Shown: positions 32,236-39,987, counted from the stretch's first letter. The stretch is 40,125 bases of DNA from Streptomyces sp. G44 (GCF_016905445.1 NZ_JAFEXF010000052.1:1-40125); one strand, 5' to 3'. Notes: a model not told the origin generated them from the sequence alone. Numbers and translations: made by a program.

Positions 32236-32837
32236 TTGCCTGTCCTCCAAGACTGGGCGGAAGAGTGTGTGGACACGCGTGCCCTCGTGGCGCCCGAGTG
32301 CCGAAGGCGCGGGGCGGACACGTGGCCGGCGCCGGCCGGAGCGGCAGCGGGCGGGTGGGGCGCACGTCGACGGCTCGGACGCCCGCTCGCACGAGCACAC
32401 GTCGACGGCTCGGCGTCGTGCCGCACGGCGGGCGGCGGCACGACGCCCGTAGCGCGCCCGCCGCCCCCGTCACGCCGTTACGAAGGTATGACGCCGCCAC
32501 CAGACGCCACGAGAGGAGCGGCGCACACATGTGAAGCGCCGGAGGTGTGCCGGGCGGACACACGGCGCCCGCACGTCCAAGGTGCCGACGTGCCGCGCCG
32601 ATGGTGGCGTGTGCCGGGCGGCACGCACGCCTTACGCATCCCGCGCCGGTGGGGCCGGGACGTAATGGCTGCGGCGGACACCACGGCGGGTGAAAGACGT
32701 GCGCCGCGCCCATCTGCCGCCGCGGCAGGCGGTTCTAGCGTGCTCCGTGTCACACCACCCCCAAGCCCTGTCGGTGTCTCTCCGGGTACGAGCCGCACAC
32801 CAGCACTCGGTGACCGCCCGACGGTGAGGAGATCCCC
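32236..32837. other. Hairpin-rich 600-bp intergenic region
   Basis: No frame has convincing codon bias. The region is full of short repeats. CACGTCGACGGCTCGG occurs twice (about 32364 and 32399), and GTGTGCCGGGCGG twice (32545-32557 and 32609-32621), each within a small hairpin. A perfect 13-bp inverted repeat lies at 32412-32447. It separates the divergent dehydrogenase and lipase genes and must contain both promoters, which I could not assign. Confidence 0.5.
32412..32447. terminator. Perfect 13-bp hairpin in the intergenic region
   Basis: GGCGTCGTGCCGC (32412-32424) and its exact complement (32435-32447) enclose a 10-nt loop. Both flanking genes point away from it, so a terminator role is not obvious. 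It could be an RNA structure or the remnant of a lost gene end. Confidence 0.5.
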
Positions 32838-33638
32838 ATGCTGTTTGCGTCCACCGGGCACACCGGGACGGCATCGGCCCGTACGACCACCCGGCGAGCG
32901 GCCACCCGGCGGCGGTTGCTCAGCGCCTCCGTCGCCGCTCTGCTGACCACGAGCCTGCTGGGCCTGGCCTCCCAGGCGTCCGCCGCGGCGCCCCGGCTGG
33001 CCCCCGCCGCCGCCGGACACGACCCCGTGATCATGATTCCGGGCATGACCGGCTCACCGGCCAACATGAACACGATGAAGTCCAACCTCCAGACCAACGG
33101 CTGGCCCGCGAACAGGCTGTTCACCTGGACCGACAGCAGTTCCATGACGCAGGACCTGGCCAAGGCCGCGCGGGAACTCTCGGCCAAGGTCGACCAGGTC
33201 CGCGGCCAGACGGGGGCCGACAAGGTCGTCCTGGCCACGTGGTCCGCCTCCACCCTGGCCGCCCGGTACTACATCAAGAACCTCGACGGCGCGGACAAGG
33301 TCTCCCAGTACATCGGCTTCGCCGGACCGCAGCACGGCACCCTCAACAACGGCTGCCAGTGGTACGTGTCCTGCCAGCAGTTCGCCTCCCCGAACACCCC
33401 GTTCCTCAAGGCGCTGAACAGTCCCTCCGAGGTCCCCTTCGACGACAGGATCGACTACCTGACGATCAGGTCGACCGCGGACATCAACGCCACACCCGTC
33501 GACACCGCGCAGCTGGCCGGCGCGGACGAGAACTACCTCATGAGCGGGCCGACGGCACCCAACCACCTCGTGATCATCTCCAACGCCACGGCGCTGGCGA
33601 AGATGCGCTCCTTCATCAGCGCGCACGAGAACGACTGA
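32838..33638 (+). CDS. Secreted lipase-like alpha/beta hydrolase
   Basis: The 266-aa protein starts at ATG 32838 (GAGGAG upstream) with an Arg-rich n-region, a hydrophobic core and an AxA cleavage region near SQASAAA (about 46-51). The mature part has the oxyanion-type strand PVIMIPGMTGS and a helix entry AARYYIKNLDG typical of Streptomyces/Bacillus lipase-2 family enzymes. The nucleophile elbow is TWSAS (Ser136), where relatives have the GxSxG pattern. A His is available in APNHLVIIS. It should act outside the cell on lipids or esters. A terminator hairpin follows. Confidence 0.83.
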   Translation: MLFASTGHTGTASARTTTRRAATRRRLLSASVAALLTTSLLGLASQASAAAPRLAPAAAGHDPVIMIPGMTGSPANMNTMKSNLQTNGWPANRLFTWTDSSSMTQDLAKAARELSAKVDQVRGQTGADKVVLATWSASTLAARYYIKNLDGADKVSQYIGFAGPQHGTLNNGCQWYVSCQQFASPNTPFLKALNSPSEVPFDDRIDYLTIRSTADINATPVDTAQLAGADENYLMSGPTAPNHLVIISNATALAKMRSFISAHEND

Positions 33639-33663
33639 CACACCGCCCGGCACGAGGGCAGGG

Positions 33664-33703
33664 GTGACGCGGTGGACCTCGTCCACGGCGCCCACCGCGT
33701 CAC
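33664..33703 (+). terminator. Terminator hairpin after the lipase-like gene
   Basis: A perfect 12-bp inverted repeat (GTGACGCGGTGG at 33664-33675, complement at 33692-33703) with a 16-nt loop starts 25 bp after the lipase-like stop and before the next secreted hydrolase. A smaller CGTGCTGAAGCACG hairpin follows around 33716-33729. Confidence 0.75.
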
Positions 33704-33811
33704 CACCGACCTCCCCGTGCTGAAGCACGGAGGCCAGGCCGCCCTCCGCCGATCAGACGGCAACACACCCAACTCCCGGACCTGCAAAGCTGCTTCAAGC
33801 AGAGGAGAATC

Positions 33812-34687
33812 ATGGCTTCCTTGCCCCGCGCCCTGAAACGTCGCCGCACGGGCCACACCGTCGGCACCGTGCTCGCTGCCCTCGCCCTGCTGGCGGCCGG
33901 CGGCACCACGGGCACATCCGCGGCCGCAGCGACGGCCTCGACCTGCCCGTCGGCCAACGGCCAGTGGGCCGCCCCCGGCCCGTTCGCCGTCAGCTCCGCC
34001 TCCAACGGCCGGGGCACGACCGTCTTCCGGCCGACCGACCTCGGAAGCCTGGGCTGCACCACCCACCCGGTCATCCTGTGGAACAACGGAGCCCGCTCCG
34101 GTCTCGACCGGTACGCCCCCTTGCTGAACCACCTCGCCTCGCACGGCTTCATCGTCGCCGCGGCGGAGGGCAACGCGGGCACCGGAGGGCCCATGCTCCG
34201 GGGACTCGACTACCTGACGGCCGAGAACGGGCGGGCCGGCAGCCCCTTCCGGGACAAGGTCGACCTGGCCGACGTGGGCGCCACCGGCCACTCCTTCGGC
34301 GGCGGAGCGGCGGTCGACGCCGGGGCCGACCCCCGGGTGGACACGATCGCGCCGATCTACCCCCTCGCGTTCAGCAGCGGCAGCCGGGTGCGGGGCCCCG
34401 CGGTGTTCTACGCCGGTCAGAACGACACCGTCGTACCGCCCTCGACGGTGCGCAGGACATACGGCCAGGCCACCCAGGTCCCTGCCGTCTACGCCGAACA
34501 ACGCGGCGCCGACCACTACGGGATCCCCGCTCTGCACGGCCCCGTCACCGCGTGGTTCCGCTTCCACCTCATGGGCGACGAACAGGCTCGCGGCCTGTAC
34601 TTCGGCCCCAACTGCGCCTACTGCTCGTCCTCGTTCTGGTCGGCCTTCGAACGCAACCCCCGCGCCGCGGCCGTCCCTGGCCCCTGA
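33812..34687 (+). CDS. Secreted cutinase/PET-hydrolase-like alpha/beta hydrolase
   Basis: The 291-aa protein has a Sec signal (about 1-40) and a typical secreted alpha/beta-hydrolase core. Strand-loop HPVILWNNGARSG forms the oxyanion region, the elbow GATGHSFGGGAA carries Ser161, the acid is probably Asp205 (AGQNDTVVPP) and the base His235 (GADHYGI). Cys268 and Cys271 sit near the C-terminus. The layout resembles actinomycete polyester-cutinase-type and dienelactone-hydrolase-like esterases. ATG 33812 has AGAGGAGAA upstream. It may act with the neighbouring lipase-like enzyme on plant or lipid polymers. Polyester activity is only an inference. Confidence 0.82.
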   Translation: MASLPRALKRRRTGHTVGTVLAALALLAAGGTTGTSAAAATASTCPSANGQWAAPGPFAVSSASNGRGTTVFRPTDLGSLGCTTHPVILWNNGARSGLDRYAPLLNHLASHGFIVAAAEGNAGTGGPMLRGLDYLTAENGRAGSPFRDKVDLADVGATGHSFGGGAAVDAGADPRVDTIAPIYPLAFSSGSRVRGPAVFYAGQNDTVVPPSTVRRTYGQATQVPAVYAEQRGADHYGIPALHGPVTAWFRFHLMGDEQARGLYFGPNCAYCSSSFWSAFERNPRAAAVPGP

Positions 34688-34752
34688 CGCAAGGCAGGAC
34701 CGAGCGAGCGCGGCGGCGCGTCGATGCGGCTCGGGAGCCCCTTACGGTCGCG

Positions 34753-35166
34753 CTATTGGCCGCGCTTCGGCCAGACGGGGCCCTGCTCGGTCCAGACGAC
34801 ACCCTTGTTGCGGCAGAGGCAGAAGGGGTGGCCGATGGGGTCGGTGTAGACACGGAAGCCGTAGCCGTCGGGGCCGACGCAGTCCCGCCGCAGGGTCGCG
34901 CCGAGCGCCAGGACGCGGCGCTGTTCGGCCTCGATGTCGTCGACCTCGAAGTCGAGGTGGAACTGCTTGGGGTGCTCGCTGTCGGGCCACTGCGGGGCGC
35001 GGTACTCCGCCACCCGGATGAAGGCCAGTTCGAGCTCGCCGAACTGGATGCCGGCCCAGTTCTCGTCGCTGCTCTCCTTGACCGGGAGCCCCGTCACCTC
35101 GGAGTAGAAGGCTGCCAGCTTCATCGTGTCCGGGCAGTCGATGATGAAGTCGGTTAGTCGTAGCAT
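34753..35166 (-). CDS. Glyoxalase/VOC-superfamily small protein
   Basis: This 137-aa two-module vicinal-oxygen-chelate protein reads LTDFIIDCPDTMKLAAFYSE, then FGELELAFIRVAEYRAP, KQFHLDFEVDDIEAE and GFRVYTDPIGHPFCLC. It resembles the actinobacterial 'VOC family protein' group of glyoxalase-like enzymes or resistance proteins. A metal site is not clearly complete. No strong ribosome site precedes ATG 35166, but a longer frame to 35301 is Arg/Pro-rich and unlikely. Confidence 0.82.
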   Translation of the reverse strand: MLRLTDFIIDCPDTMKLAAFYSEVTGLPVKESSDENWAGIQFGELELAFIRVAEYRAPQWPDSEHPKQFHLDFEVDDIEAEQRRVLALGATLRRDCVGPDGYGFRVYTDPIGHPFCLCRNKGVVWTEQGPVWPKRGQ

Positions 35167-35269
35167 CCCGTGATCTTGCCACAGGAGCAAAGGAGTCGGA
35201 CGTCGAAAGCAGGCCTTGGGCCTCCACCCAGCCGGAGGCCGGAGAGTCCGTCGTGGCCTCGGCGCGGCG

Positions 35270-35464
35270 CGATGGCTCGGGCACTCCGCGCCCGCGATCA
35301 CCTGCGGTTACTATGCTCACTTCATGCCGGAGGCCGAAGGCCGGATGTCAGAAGCCGGATGTCGGAAGCCGGAGGTTCAGAGGCCGGACGCCGGGGGCCG
35401 GAGCCGAAAGCAAGGGGCGAACTGCCGTCGAGGTCGAATGGATGGGTGGCCTGGAAAATGCTGA
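35270..35464 (+). pseudogene. Tyrosine-recombinase (integrase) C-terminal remnant
   Basis: The frame reads RWLGHSAPAITCGYYAHFMP followed by EAEG. This is the end of a phage-type tyrosine integrase: the LGHS...T..YAHFMPEA box with the catalytic Tyr context. No upstream catalytic Arg-His region is present, and the frame then runs through a short tandem repeat to TGA 35464. It is a leftover of an integrated element. No attachment site or tRNA is visible nearby. Confidence 0.6.
35336..35392 (+). repeat. Short tandem repeat, GAAGCCGGATGTC type
   Basis: Three to four imperfect 14-15-bp units (GAAGGCCGGATGTCA, GAAGCCGGATGTCG, GAAGCCGGAGGTTCA, GAGGCCGGACGCC) follow the integrase remnant and precede the HipA-like gene by about 65 bp. 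Confidence 0.75.
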
Positions 35465-36240
35465 CTGAGGTCACCGCGACCCGCTACATCACGCCCCTGC
35501 GTGAGGGCGGCTCGCTGCCGGGACTCGTCGAGGCCGACGACCTCGCGACGTACGTCATGAAGTTCACCGGCGCCGGGCAGGGCCGCAAGACGCTCGTCGC
35601 CGAGGTGATCTGCGGGGAGCTGGCGCGCCGCCTGGGGCTGCGCATGCCGCGGCTCGTCCAGATCCTGCTGGACCCCGTGATCGGGCTCGGCGAACCCGAC
35701 CAAGAGGTGCAGGAACTGCTCAAGTCGAGCGGTGGCCTCAACCTCGGCATGGCCTTCCTCTCCGGCGCGCTCGGCTTCGACCCCCTCGCCCACGAGGTGG
35801 AGCCGGCCGAGGCGGGCCGCGTCGTCTGGTTCGACGCCCTGATCAACAACGTGGACCGCTCCTGGCGCAACCCCAACCTGCTTGTGTGGCACGGCGACCT
35901 GTGGCTGATCGACCACGGCGCCAGCATGATCTGGCACCACAACTGGCACGGCGCCCCGGCCGCGGTCACCAGACCGTACGACGCCTCCGACCACGTCCTC
36001 GCCCCCTACGGCCCCGACATCGCGTCGGCCGCCGCCGAACTGGCCCCGCTCGTCACCGAGGACCTGCTCGCCGAGGTCACCGCCGAGGTGCCCGACGCGT
36101 GGCTGCTCGACGAGCCGGGCTTCGACTCCCCGGACGACGTGCGCCGCGCCTACGTGTCCGCGCTGCTGCCGCGCGCCGGGACCATCCACGAACGGATCGC
36201 CCTCGGCGAGCCGCGGCCGAAGAAGGGTGCCACCACGTGA
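35458..36240 (+). CDS. HipA-like kinase
   Basis: The 260-aa protein starts MLTEVTATRYITPLREGGSL and has the reduced HipA-kinase layout. A glycine-rich nucleotide region (YVMKFTGAGQGRKTLVAEVI) is followed by the catalytic-type loop WFDALINNVDRSWRNPNLLV with Asp and Asn, and the metal loop WLIDHGASMIWH. HipA kinases phosphorylate protein targets in toxin-antitoxin systems. This short actinobacterial type is paired with a DUF3037 gene overlapping by 4 nt. The ribosome site before ATG 35458 is weak, and GTG 35446 is an alternative. Confidence 0.85.
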   Translation: MLTEVTATRYITPLREGGSLPGLVEADDLATYVMKFTGAGQGRKTLVAEVICGELARRLGLRMPRLVQILLDPVIGLGEPDQEVQELLKSSGGLNLGMAFLSGALGFDPLAHEVEPAEAGRVVWFDALINNVDRSWRNPNLLVWHGDLWLIDHGASMIWHHNWHGAPAAVTRPYDASDHVLAPYGPDIASAAAELAPLVTEDLLAEVTAEVPDAWLLDEPGFDSPDDVRRAYVSALLPRAGTIHERIALGEPRPKKGATT

Positions 36241-36617
36241 CGCGGGACGTCTTCGAGTACGCGCTGGTGCGGGTGGTGCCGCGGGTGGAGCGCGGTGAGC
36301 AGTTCAACGTGGGCGTCGTGGTCTACTGCCGCGCCAAGGCGTTCGTCGCCGCCCGCATCCACCTCGACGAGGGCAGGCTGCGGGCGCTCGACCCAGCGGC
36401 CGACGTCGAGGGCATCCGGGCCGCGCTCGGCGCCGTCGAGCGGATCTGCGAGGGCGGCGAGGCCGCGGGCCAGGCCGAGCGGGACGACGCGGGGCGCCGC
36501 TTCCGCTGGCTCATCGCGCCGCGCTCCACAGTGGTGCAGCCGGGCCCCGTGCACACCGGCCTGACGGCGGATCCCGGGGCCGAGGCGGACCGTCTCCTCG
36601 ACCTGTTGGTGCGATAA
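36237..36617 (+). CDS. DUF3037-family protein, partner of the HipA-like kinase
   Basis: The 126-aa protein starts at GTG 36237, overlapping the kinase stop by 4 nt (GTGA). It reads VFEYALVRVVPRVERGEQFN, then VGVVVYCRAKAFVAARIHLD and FRWLIAPRSTVVQPGPVHTG, the pattern of DUF3037. In many genomes this family sits next to HipA-like kinases, so the two probably work together, possibly as a toxin-antitoxin-like or regulatory pair. Function is unknown. Confidence 0.85.
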   Translation: MTRDVFEYALVRVVPRVERGEQFNVGVVVYCRAKAFVAARIHLDEGRLRALDPAADVEGIRAALGAVERICEGGEAAGQAERDDAGRRFRWLIAPRSTVVQPGPVHTGLTADPGAEADRLLDLLVR

Positions 36618-36642
36618 CGCGTCACAGCTGGCCTGTGTGCCG

Positions 36643-36671
36643 TTGACACCCGGTGTCAGGGCTTCTAGCGT
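36643..36671 (+). promoter_or_regulatory. Strong promoter with palindromic operator for the SDR pair
   Basis: TTGACA (36643-36648), 17 bp, TAGCGT (36666-36671). The palindrome TGACACC-C-GGTGTCA (36644-36658) overlaps the -35 box, a typical place for a TetR-type repressor. The first gene starts 97 bp downstream. Confidence 0.7.
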
Positions 36672-36767
36672 CTCGTCCAGCTGAAGGTACTAAGCGGTCG
36701 CTCACCATCGGGGCGTACCGTGGAGCCGGACTACGCAGAGCCGCATCCAAGGGCGAGGAGAATCAGC

Positions 36768-37529
36768 ATGTCCACCACTGAGCAGCGCGTCGCGGTCGTG
36801 ACCGGAGGAGCGCGAGGCATCGGTGCGGCGACCGCCGTACGGCTCGCCGCCGAGGGCCGGGCCGTGGCCGTCATCGACCTCGACGAGGCCGCCTGCAAGG
36901 ACACCGTCGAGCGGATCACCGCTGCGGGCGGCACGGCGCTCGCGGTCGGCTGCGACGTCTCCGACGAGACCCAGGTCGAGGCCGCGGTCGCCCGCATCGC
37001 CGCGGAGCTCGGCGCGCCGACGATCCTCGTCAACAACGCCGGTGTACTGCGCGACAACCTCCTCTTCAAGATGAGCGCGAGCGACTGGGACACGGTCATG
37101 AACGTGCACCTGCGCGGAGCGTTCCTCATGTCGAAGGCCTGCCAGAAGCACATGGTGGACGCCAACTTCGGCCGCATCGTCAACCTCTCCTCGTCCTCCG
37201 CGCTCGGCAACCGCGGCCAGGTCAACTACGCCGCCGCCAAGGCCGGGCTCCAGGGCTTCACCAAGACCCTCGCCAAGGAACTCGGCAAGTTCGGCGTCAC
37301 CGCCAACTCCGTCGCCCCCGGCTTCATCGTCACCGAGATGACCAAGGCCACGGCCGACCGCGTCGGCATGGACTTCGAGGAGTTCCAGGCGGCGGCCGCC
37401 ACCCAGATCCCGGTGCAGCGCGTCGGCCGCCCCGAGGACATCGCCAACGCCATCGCCTTCTTCACCGGCGAGGACGCGGGCTTCGTCTCCGGGCAGGTCA
37501 TGTACGTCGCCGGCGGCCCGCTCAACTGA
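36768..37529 (+). CDS. Short-chain dehydrogenase, FabG-like 3-oxoacyl-[ACP] reductase
   Basis: This 253-aa classical SDR has the cofactor motif VVTGGARGIGAA (10-21), ILVNNAGVLRD (NNAG), the catalytic Ser in VNLSSSSALGN, YAAAKAG with Tyr and Lys, and the FabG-like ending RVGRPEDIANAIAFFTGEDA plus GFVSGQVMYVAGG. ATG 36768 has GAGGAG upstream. It forms an operon with the next SDR (17-bp gap) behind a strong promoter with a palindromic operator. The exact substrate is unknown, and the housekeeping fabG is usually in a fatty-acid operon, so this is probably a paralogue. Confidence 0.88.
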   Translation: MSTTEQRVAVVTGGARGIGAATAVRLAAEGRAVAVIDLDEAACKDTVERITAAGGTALAVGCDVSDETQVEAAVARIAAELGAPTILVNNAGVLRDNLLFKMSASDWDTVMNVHLRGAFLMSKACQKHMVDANFGRIVNLSSSSALGNRGQVNYAAAKAGLQGFTKTLAKELGKFGVTANSVAPGFIVTEMTKATADRVGMDFEEFQAAAATQIPVQRVGRPEDIANAIAFFTGEDAGFVSGQVMYVAGGPLN

Positions 37530-37546
37530 CCCGGAAGGTGAAGACC

Positions 37547-38362
37547 ATGGCAGCACAGGACAGTCCAGCACAGGACAGCGCAGCACAGGCCGGCGCAGGC
37601 CAGGGCGGCGCGGTGCGGGACAGCGGGAAGGCGGCGCTCATCACGGGCGCGAGCCGCGGCATCGGCTACGGCATCGCCGAGGCCCTGGTCGCCCGCGGCG
37701 ACCGCGTCTGCATCACCGGACGCAACGAGGACGCCCTCAAGGAGGCCGTCGAGAAGCTCGGCTCCGACCGGGTCATCGGCGTCGCGGGCAAGGCCCACGA
37801 CGAGGCGCACCAGGCGGCCGCCGTCGAGCGCATGATGGAGGCGTTCGGCCGGGTCGACTTCCTGGTCAACAACGCCGGTACGAACCCGGTGTTCGGGCCG
37901 ATCGCCGAGCTCGACCTGAACGTGGCGCGCAAGGTGTACGAGACCAACGTCATCTCGGCGCTCGGGTTCGCGCAGCGGACCTGGAAGGCCTGGCAGAGCG
38001 AGCACGGCGGCGCGATCGTCAACATCGCCTCCGTCGCGGGCGTCTCCGCCTCGCCCTTCATCGGGGCGTACGGGATGAGCAAGGCCGCCATGGTCAATCT
38101 CAGCCTGCAACTGGCGCACGAGTTCGCGCCGAAGGTGCGCGTGAACTCCATCGCGCCCGCGGTCGTCAAGACGAAGTTCGCCCAGGCGCTCTACGAGGGC
38201 CGTGAGGCGGAGGCCGCCGCCTCCTACCCGCTGGGCAGGCTCGGCGTCCCCGAGGACATCGGCGGCGCGGCCGCCTTCCTCACCTCCGCCCAGTCCGACT
38301 GGATCACCGGCCAGACACTCGTGGTCGACGGCGGCATCTTCCTCAACGCGGGCGTCGGCTGA
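37547..38362 (+). CDS. Short-chain dehydrogenase (second of the pair)
   Basis: The 271-aa SDR has a Gln/Ala-rich N-terminal stretch (1-25, short AQDS-type repeats), then ALITGASRGIGYGIAEALVA, VDFLVNNAGTNPVFG, the Ser in VNIASVAGVSAS and YGMSKAAMVNL with catalytic Tyr and Lys. The C-terminus ends GQTLVVDGGIFLNAGVG. ATG 37547 has GGAAGG upstream. It is co-transcribed with the FabG-like gene. The pair may reduce or oxidise successive hydroxyl groups of one compound, but no pathway is visible. Confidence 0.87.
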   Translation: MAAQDSPAQDSAAQAGAGQGGAVRDSGKAALITGASRGIGYGIAEALVARGDRVCITGRNEDALKEAVEKLGSDRVIGVAGKAHDEAHQAAAVERMMEAFGRVDFLVNNAGTNPVFGPIAELDLNVARKVYETNVISALGFAQRTWKAWQSEHGGAIVNIASVAGVSASPFIGAYGMSKAAMVNLSLQLAHEFAPKVRVNSIAPAVVKTKFAQALYEGREAEAAASYPLGRLGVPEDIGGAAAFLTSAQSDWITGQTLVVDGGIFLNAGVG

Positions 38363-38403
38363 CGAGGCTGCCGGGCCCCCGCAGGAGGGGGGCGTCGGCC
38401 CCG

Positions 38404-38433
38404 GCGGAGACCAGCGGAGACCAGGGCAGACCA
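38404..38433 (+). repeat. Three 10-bp tandem repeats (GCGGAGACCA)
   Basis: GCGGAGACCA twice and GGGCAGACCA once, in the 183-bp gap between the SDR and ung genes and upstream of the ung promoter. Confidence 0.7.
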
Positions 38434-38484
38434 GGGGAGTGACGGAGACCCCGGGAGAGAAGGGAAAACGGGGCTCCGGTCGGA

Positions 38485-38507
38485 TTGTCAGTGGGCGCCG
38501 GTAGGTT
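38485..38507 (+). promoter_or_regulatory. DNA-damage promoter (PafBC/RecA-NDp type) of ung
   Basis: TTGTCAGTG (38485-38493), 8 bp, TAGGTT (38502-38507), 38 bp before the ung start. This matches the consensus TTGTCRGTG-N8-TAnnnT of the LexA-independent mitomycin-inducible promoters of actinobacteria, including spacing. Function is inferred from that knowledge. Confidence 0.72.
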
Positions 38508-38545
38508 CTTCCGAGAGAAGAGACCGCACACCGGAGGTTGTTGAC

Positions 38546-39229
38546 GTGACCGACATCGCCATGCTGCCCGCGTCCTGGCGCGGAGTCCTCGGCGAGGAGC
38601 TCCAGAAGCCCTACTTCAAGGAGCTCACCGAGTTCGTCGAGCAGGAGCGGGCGATGGGCCCCGTCTACCCCCCGCGCGAGGAGGTCTTCGCCGCCCTGGA
38701 CGCGACGCCCTACGAGCGGGTGAAGGTCCTGGTCCTCGGCCAGGACCCCTACCACGGCGCGGGCCAGGGCCACGGGCTGTGCTTCTCCGTGCGCCCCGGC
38801 GTGAGGACCCCGCCCTCCCTGCGGAACATCTACAAGGAGATGCAGGCGGAGCTCGGCCACCCCGTGCCCGACAACGGCTACCTGATGCCGTGGGCCGAGC
38901 AGGGCGTCCTGCTCCTGAACGCGGTGCTCACGGTCCGCGCCGGTGAGGCCAACTCCCACAAGGGCAAGGGGTGGGAGAAGTTCACCGACGCGGTGATCCG
39001 CGCGGTGGCCGAGCGCCCCGACCCCGCCGTCTTCGTGCTGTGGGGGAACTACGCCCAGAAGAAGCTCCCGCTCATCGACGAGGAGCGCCACGTCGTCGTG
39101 AAGGGCGCGCACCCCTCGCCGCTGTCCGCGAAGAAGTTCTTCGGCTCGCGCCCCTTCACGCAGATCAACGAAGCGGTGGCGGCGCAGGGGCACGAGCCGA
39201 TCGACTGGCGGATCCCTGACCTCGGCTGA
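38546..39229 (+). CDS. ung: Uracil-DNA glycosylase, family 1
   Basis: The 227-aa protein removes uracil from DNA in base-excision repair. It has the water-activating loop VLGQDPYHGAGQGHGLCFSV with Asp67, LLLNAVLTVRAGEANSH and the DNA-intercalation motif KGAHPSPLSAKKFFG. GTG 38546 has GGAGG 8 nt upstream. Length and all hallmark motifs fit the Ung family. The promoter is of the PafBC-dependent DNA-damage type, so the gene should be induced by damage independently of LexA. Nothing odd in the coding sequence. Confidence 0.95.
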   Translation: MTDIAMLPASWRGVLGEELQKPYFKELTEFVEQERAMGPVYPPREEVFAALDATPYERVKVLVLGQDPYHGAGQGHGLCFSVRPGVRTPPSLRNIYKEMQAELGHPVPDNGYLMPWAEQGVLLLNAVLTVRAGEANSHKGKGWEKFTDAVIRAVAERPDPAVFVLWGNYAQKKLPLIDEERHVVVKGAHPSPLSAKKFFGSRPFTQINEAVAAQGHEPIDWRIPDLG

Positions 39230-39411
39230 ACCGGACGAGACCACCGCCGGGCGAGGAATCGAACGCGTACGCGGTGGACTTCCGTCCGTGCCGTGTGCTG
39301 CACGCGCCGGTCCCGGTGAGCCCGGCCCGTTCCCCGGTGCCGGAGCCGCGTCACCGGGCCGGCCCAGCGGTACACGTGAGCGCCACCGCCGCCGAACGTG
39401 CCTGACCGCGA

Positions 39412-39434
39412 TTGTCAGTGGTGGCCGCTAGCGT
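39412..39434 (+). promoter_or_regulatory. Second PafBC/RecA-NDp-type promoter
   Basis: TTGTCAGTG (39412-39420), 8 bp, TAGCGT (39429-39434), 43 bp before the next gene. The motif and spacing are identical to those of the ung promoter, suggesting the downstream gene also belongs to the LexA-independent damage response. Confidence 0.68.
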
Positions 39435-39477
39435 CGTCAGGGATGGGGGCGATGGCCGCACGACCACGGAGGACCCG

Positions 39478-39966
39478 GTGACGGAGCAGCAGGAGCAGAC
39501 GGCGGAAGACGCGATGATGACGCGGATCGGGCAGGCGGTCATGTTGCATCACGGCGGCGACCGCGAGGAGGCGCAGGGCCGCTTCCTCGGTCTGTGGGGG
39601 GAGATCGGCGAGGACGGCGACCCGCTGCATCGGTGCACCCTCGCGCACTACATGGCGGACACGCAGGAGGACCCCTCGGCGGAACTGGCCTGGGACCTGC
39701 GGGCGTTGTCCGCGGCGGACGAGCTCACGGACGCCCGGTTGACCGAACACCACCAGTCGCTCGCGGTCCGCGGCTTCTATCCCTCCCTCCACCTCAACCT
39801 CGCCGCGGACTATCTGAAGCTGGGCCGCCCCGAAGCGGCCCGCAGCCACCTGCGCCGGGCCCGCGGCGCGGTCGGCGCCCTGGAGGACGACGGGTACGGC
39901 AACGGCATCAAGGCGGCCATCGAGAGGCTGGAGCGGGAGGTGGGGGAGGGCGGCGAGGAGGAGTGA
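39478..39966 (+). CDS. TPR-like protein, possibly DNA-damage-inducible
   Basis: The 162-aa helical protein starts at GTG 39478 with GGAGG 5 nt upstream. Repeated helix pairs (MLHHGGDREEAQGRFLGLWG, LAHYMADTQEDPSAELAWDL, LNLAADYLKLGRPEAARSHL) are tetratricopeptide-like. Such proteins are scaffolds. No catalytic site is visible. The promoter resembles that of the preceding ung gene, which suggests a role in the DNA-damage response, but no function is known. Confidence 0.8.
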   Translation: MTEQQEQTAEDAMMTRIGQAVMLHHGGDREEAQGRFLGLWGEIGEDGDPLHRCTLAHYMADTQEDPSAELAWDLRALSAADELTDARLTEHHQSLAVRGFYPSLHLNLAADYLKLGRPEAARSHLRRARGAVGALEDDGYGNGIKAAIERLEREVGEGGEEE

Positions 39967-39987
39967 CCGGGGTCGGGCCGGAGGCGT

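Noticed and set aside
39274..39405. 43-codon GTG frame between ung and the TPR-like gene
   Set aside because: No ribosome site, no recognisable features, and it ends at the PafBC-type promoter; random open frames of this length are common at this GC content.
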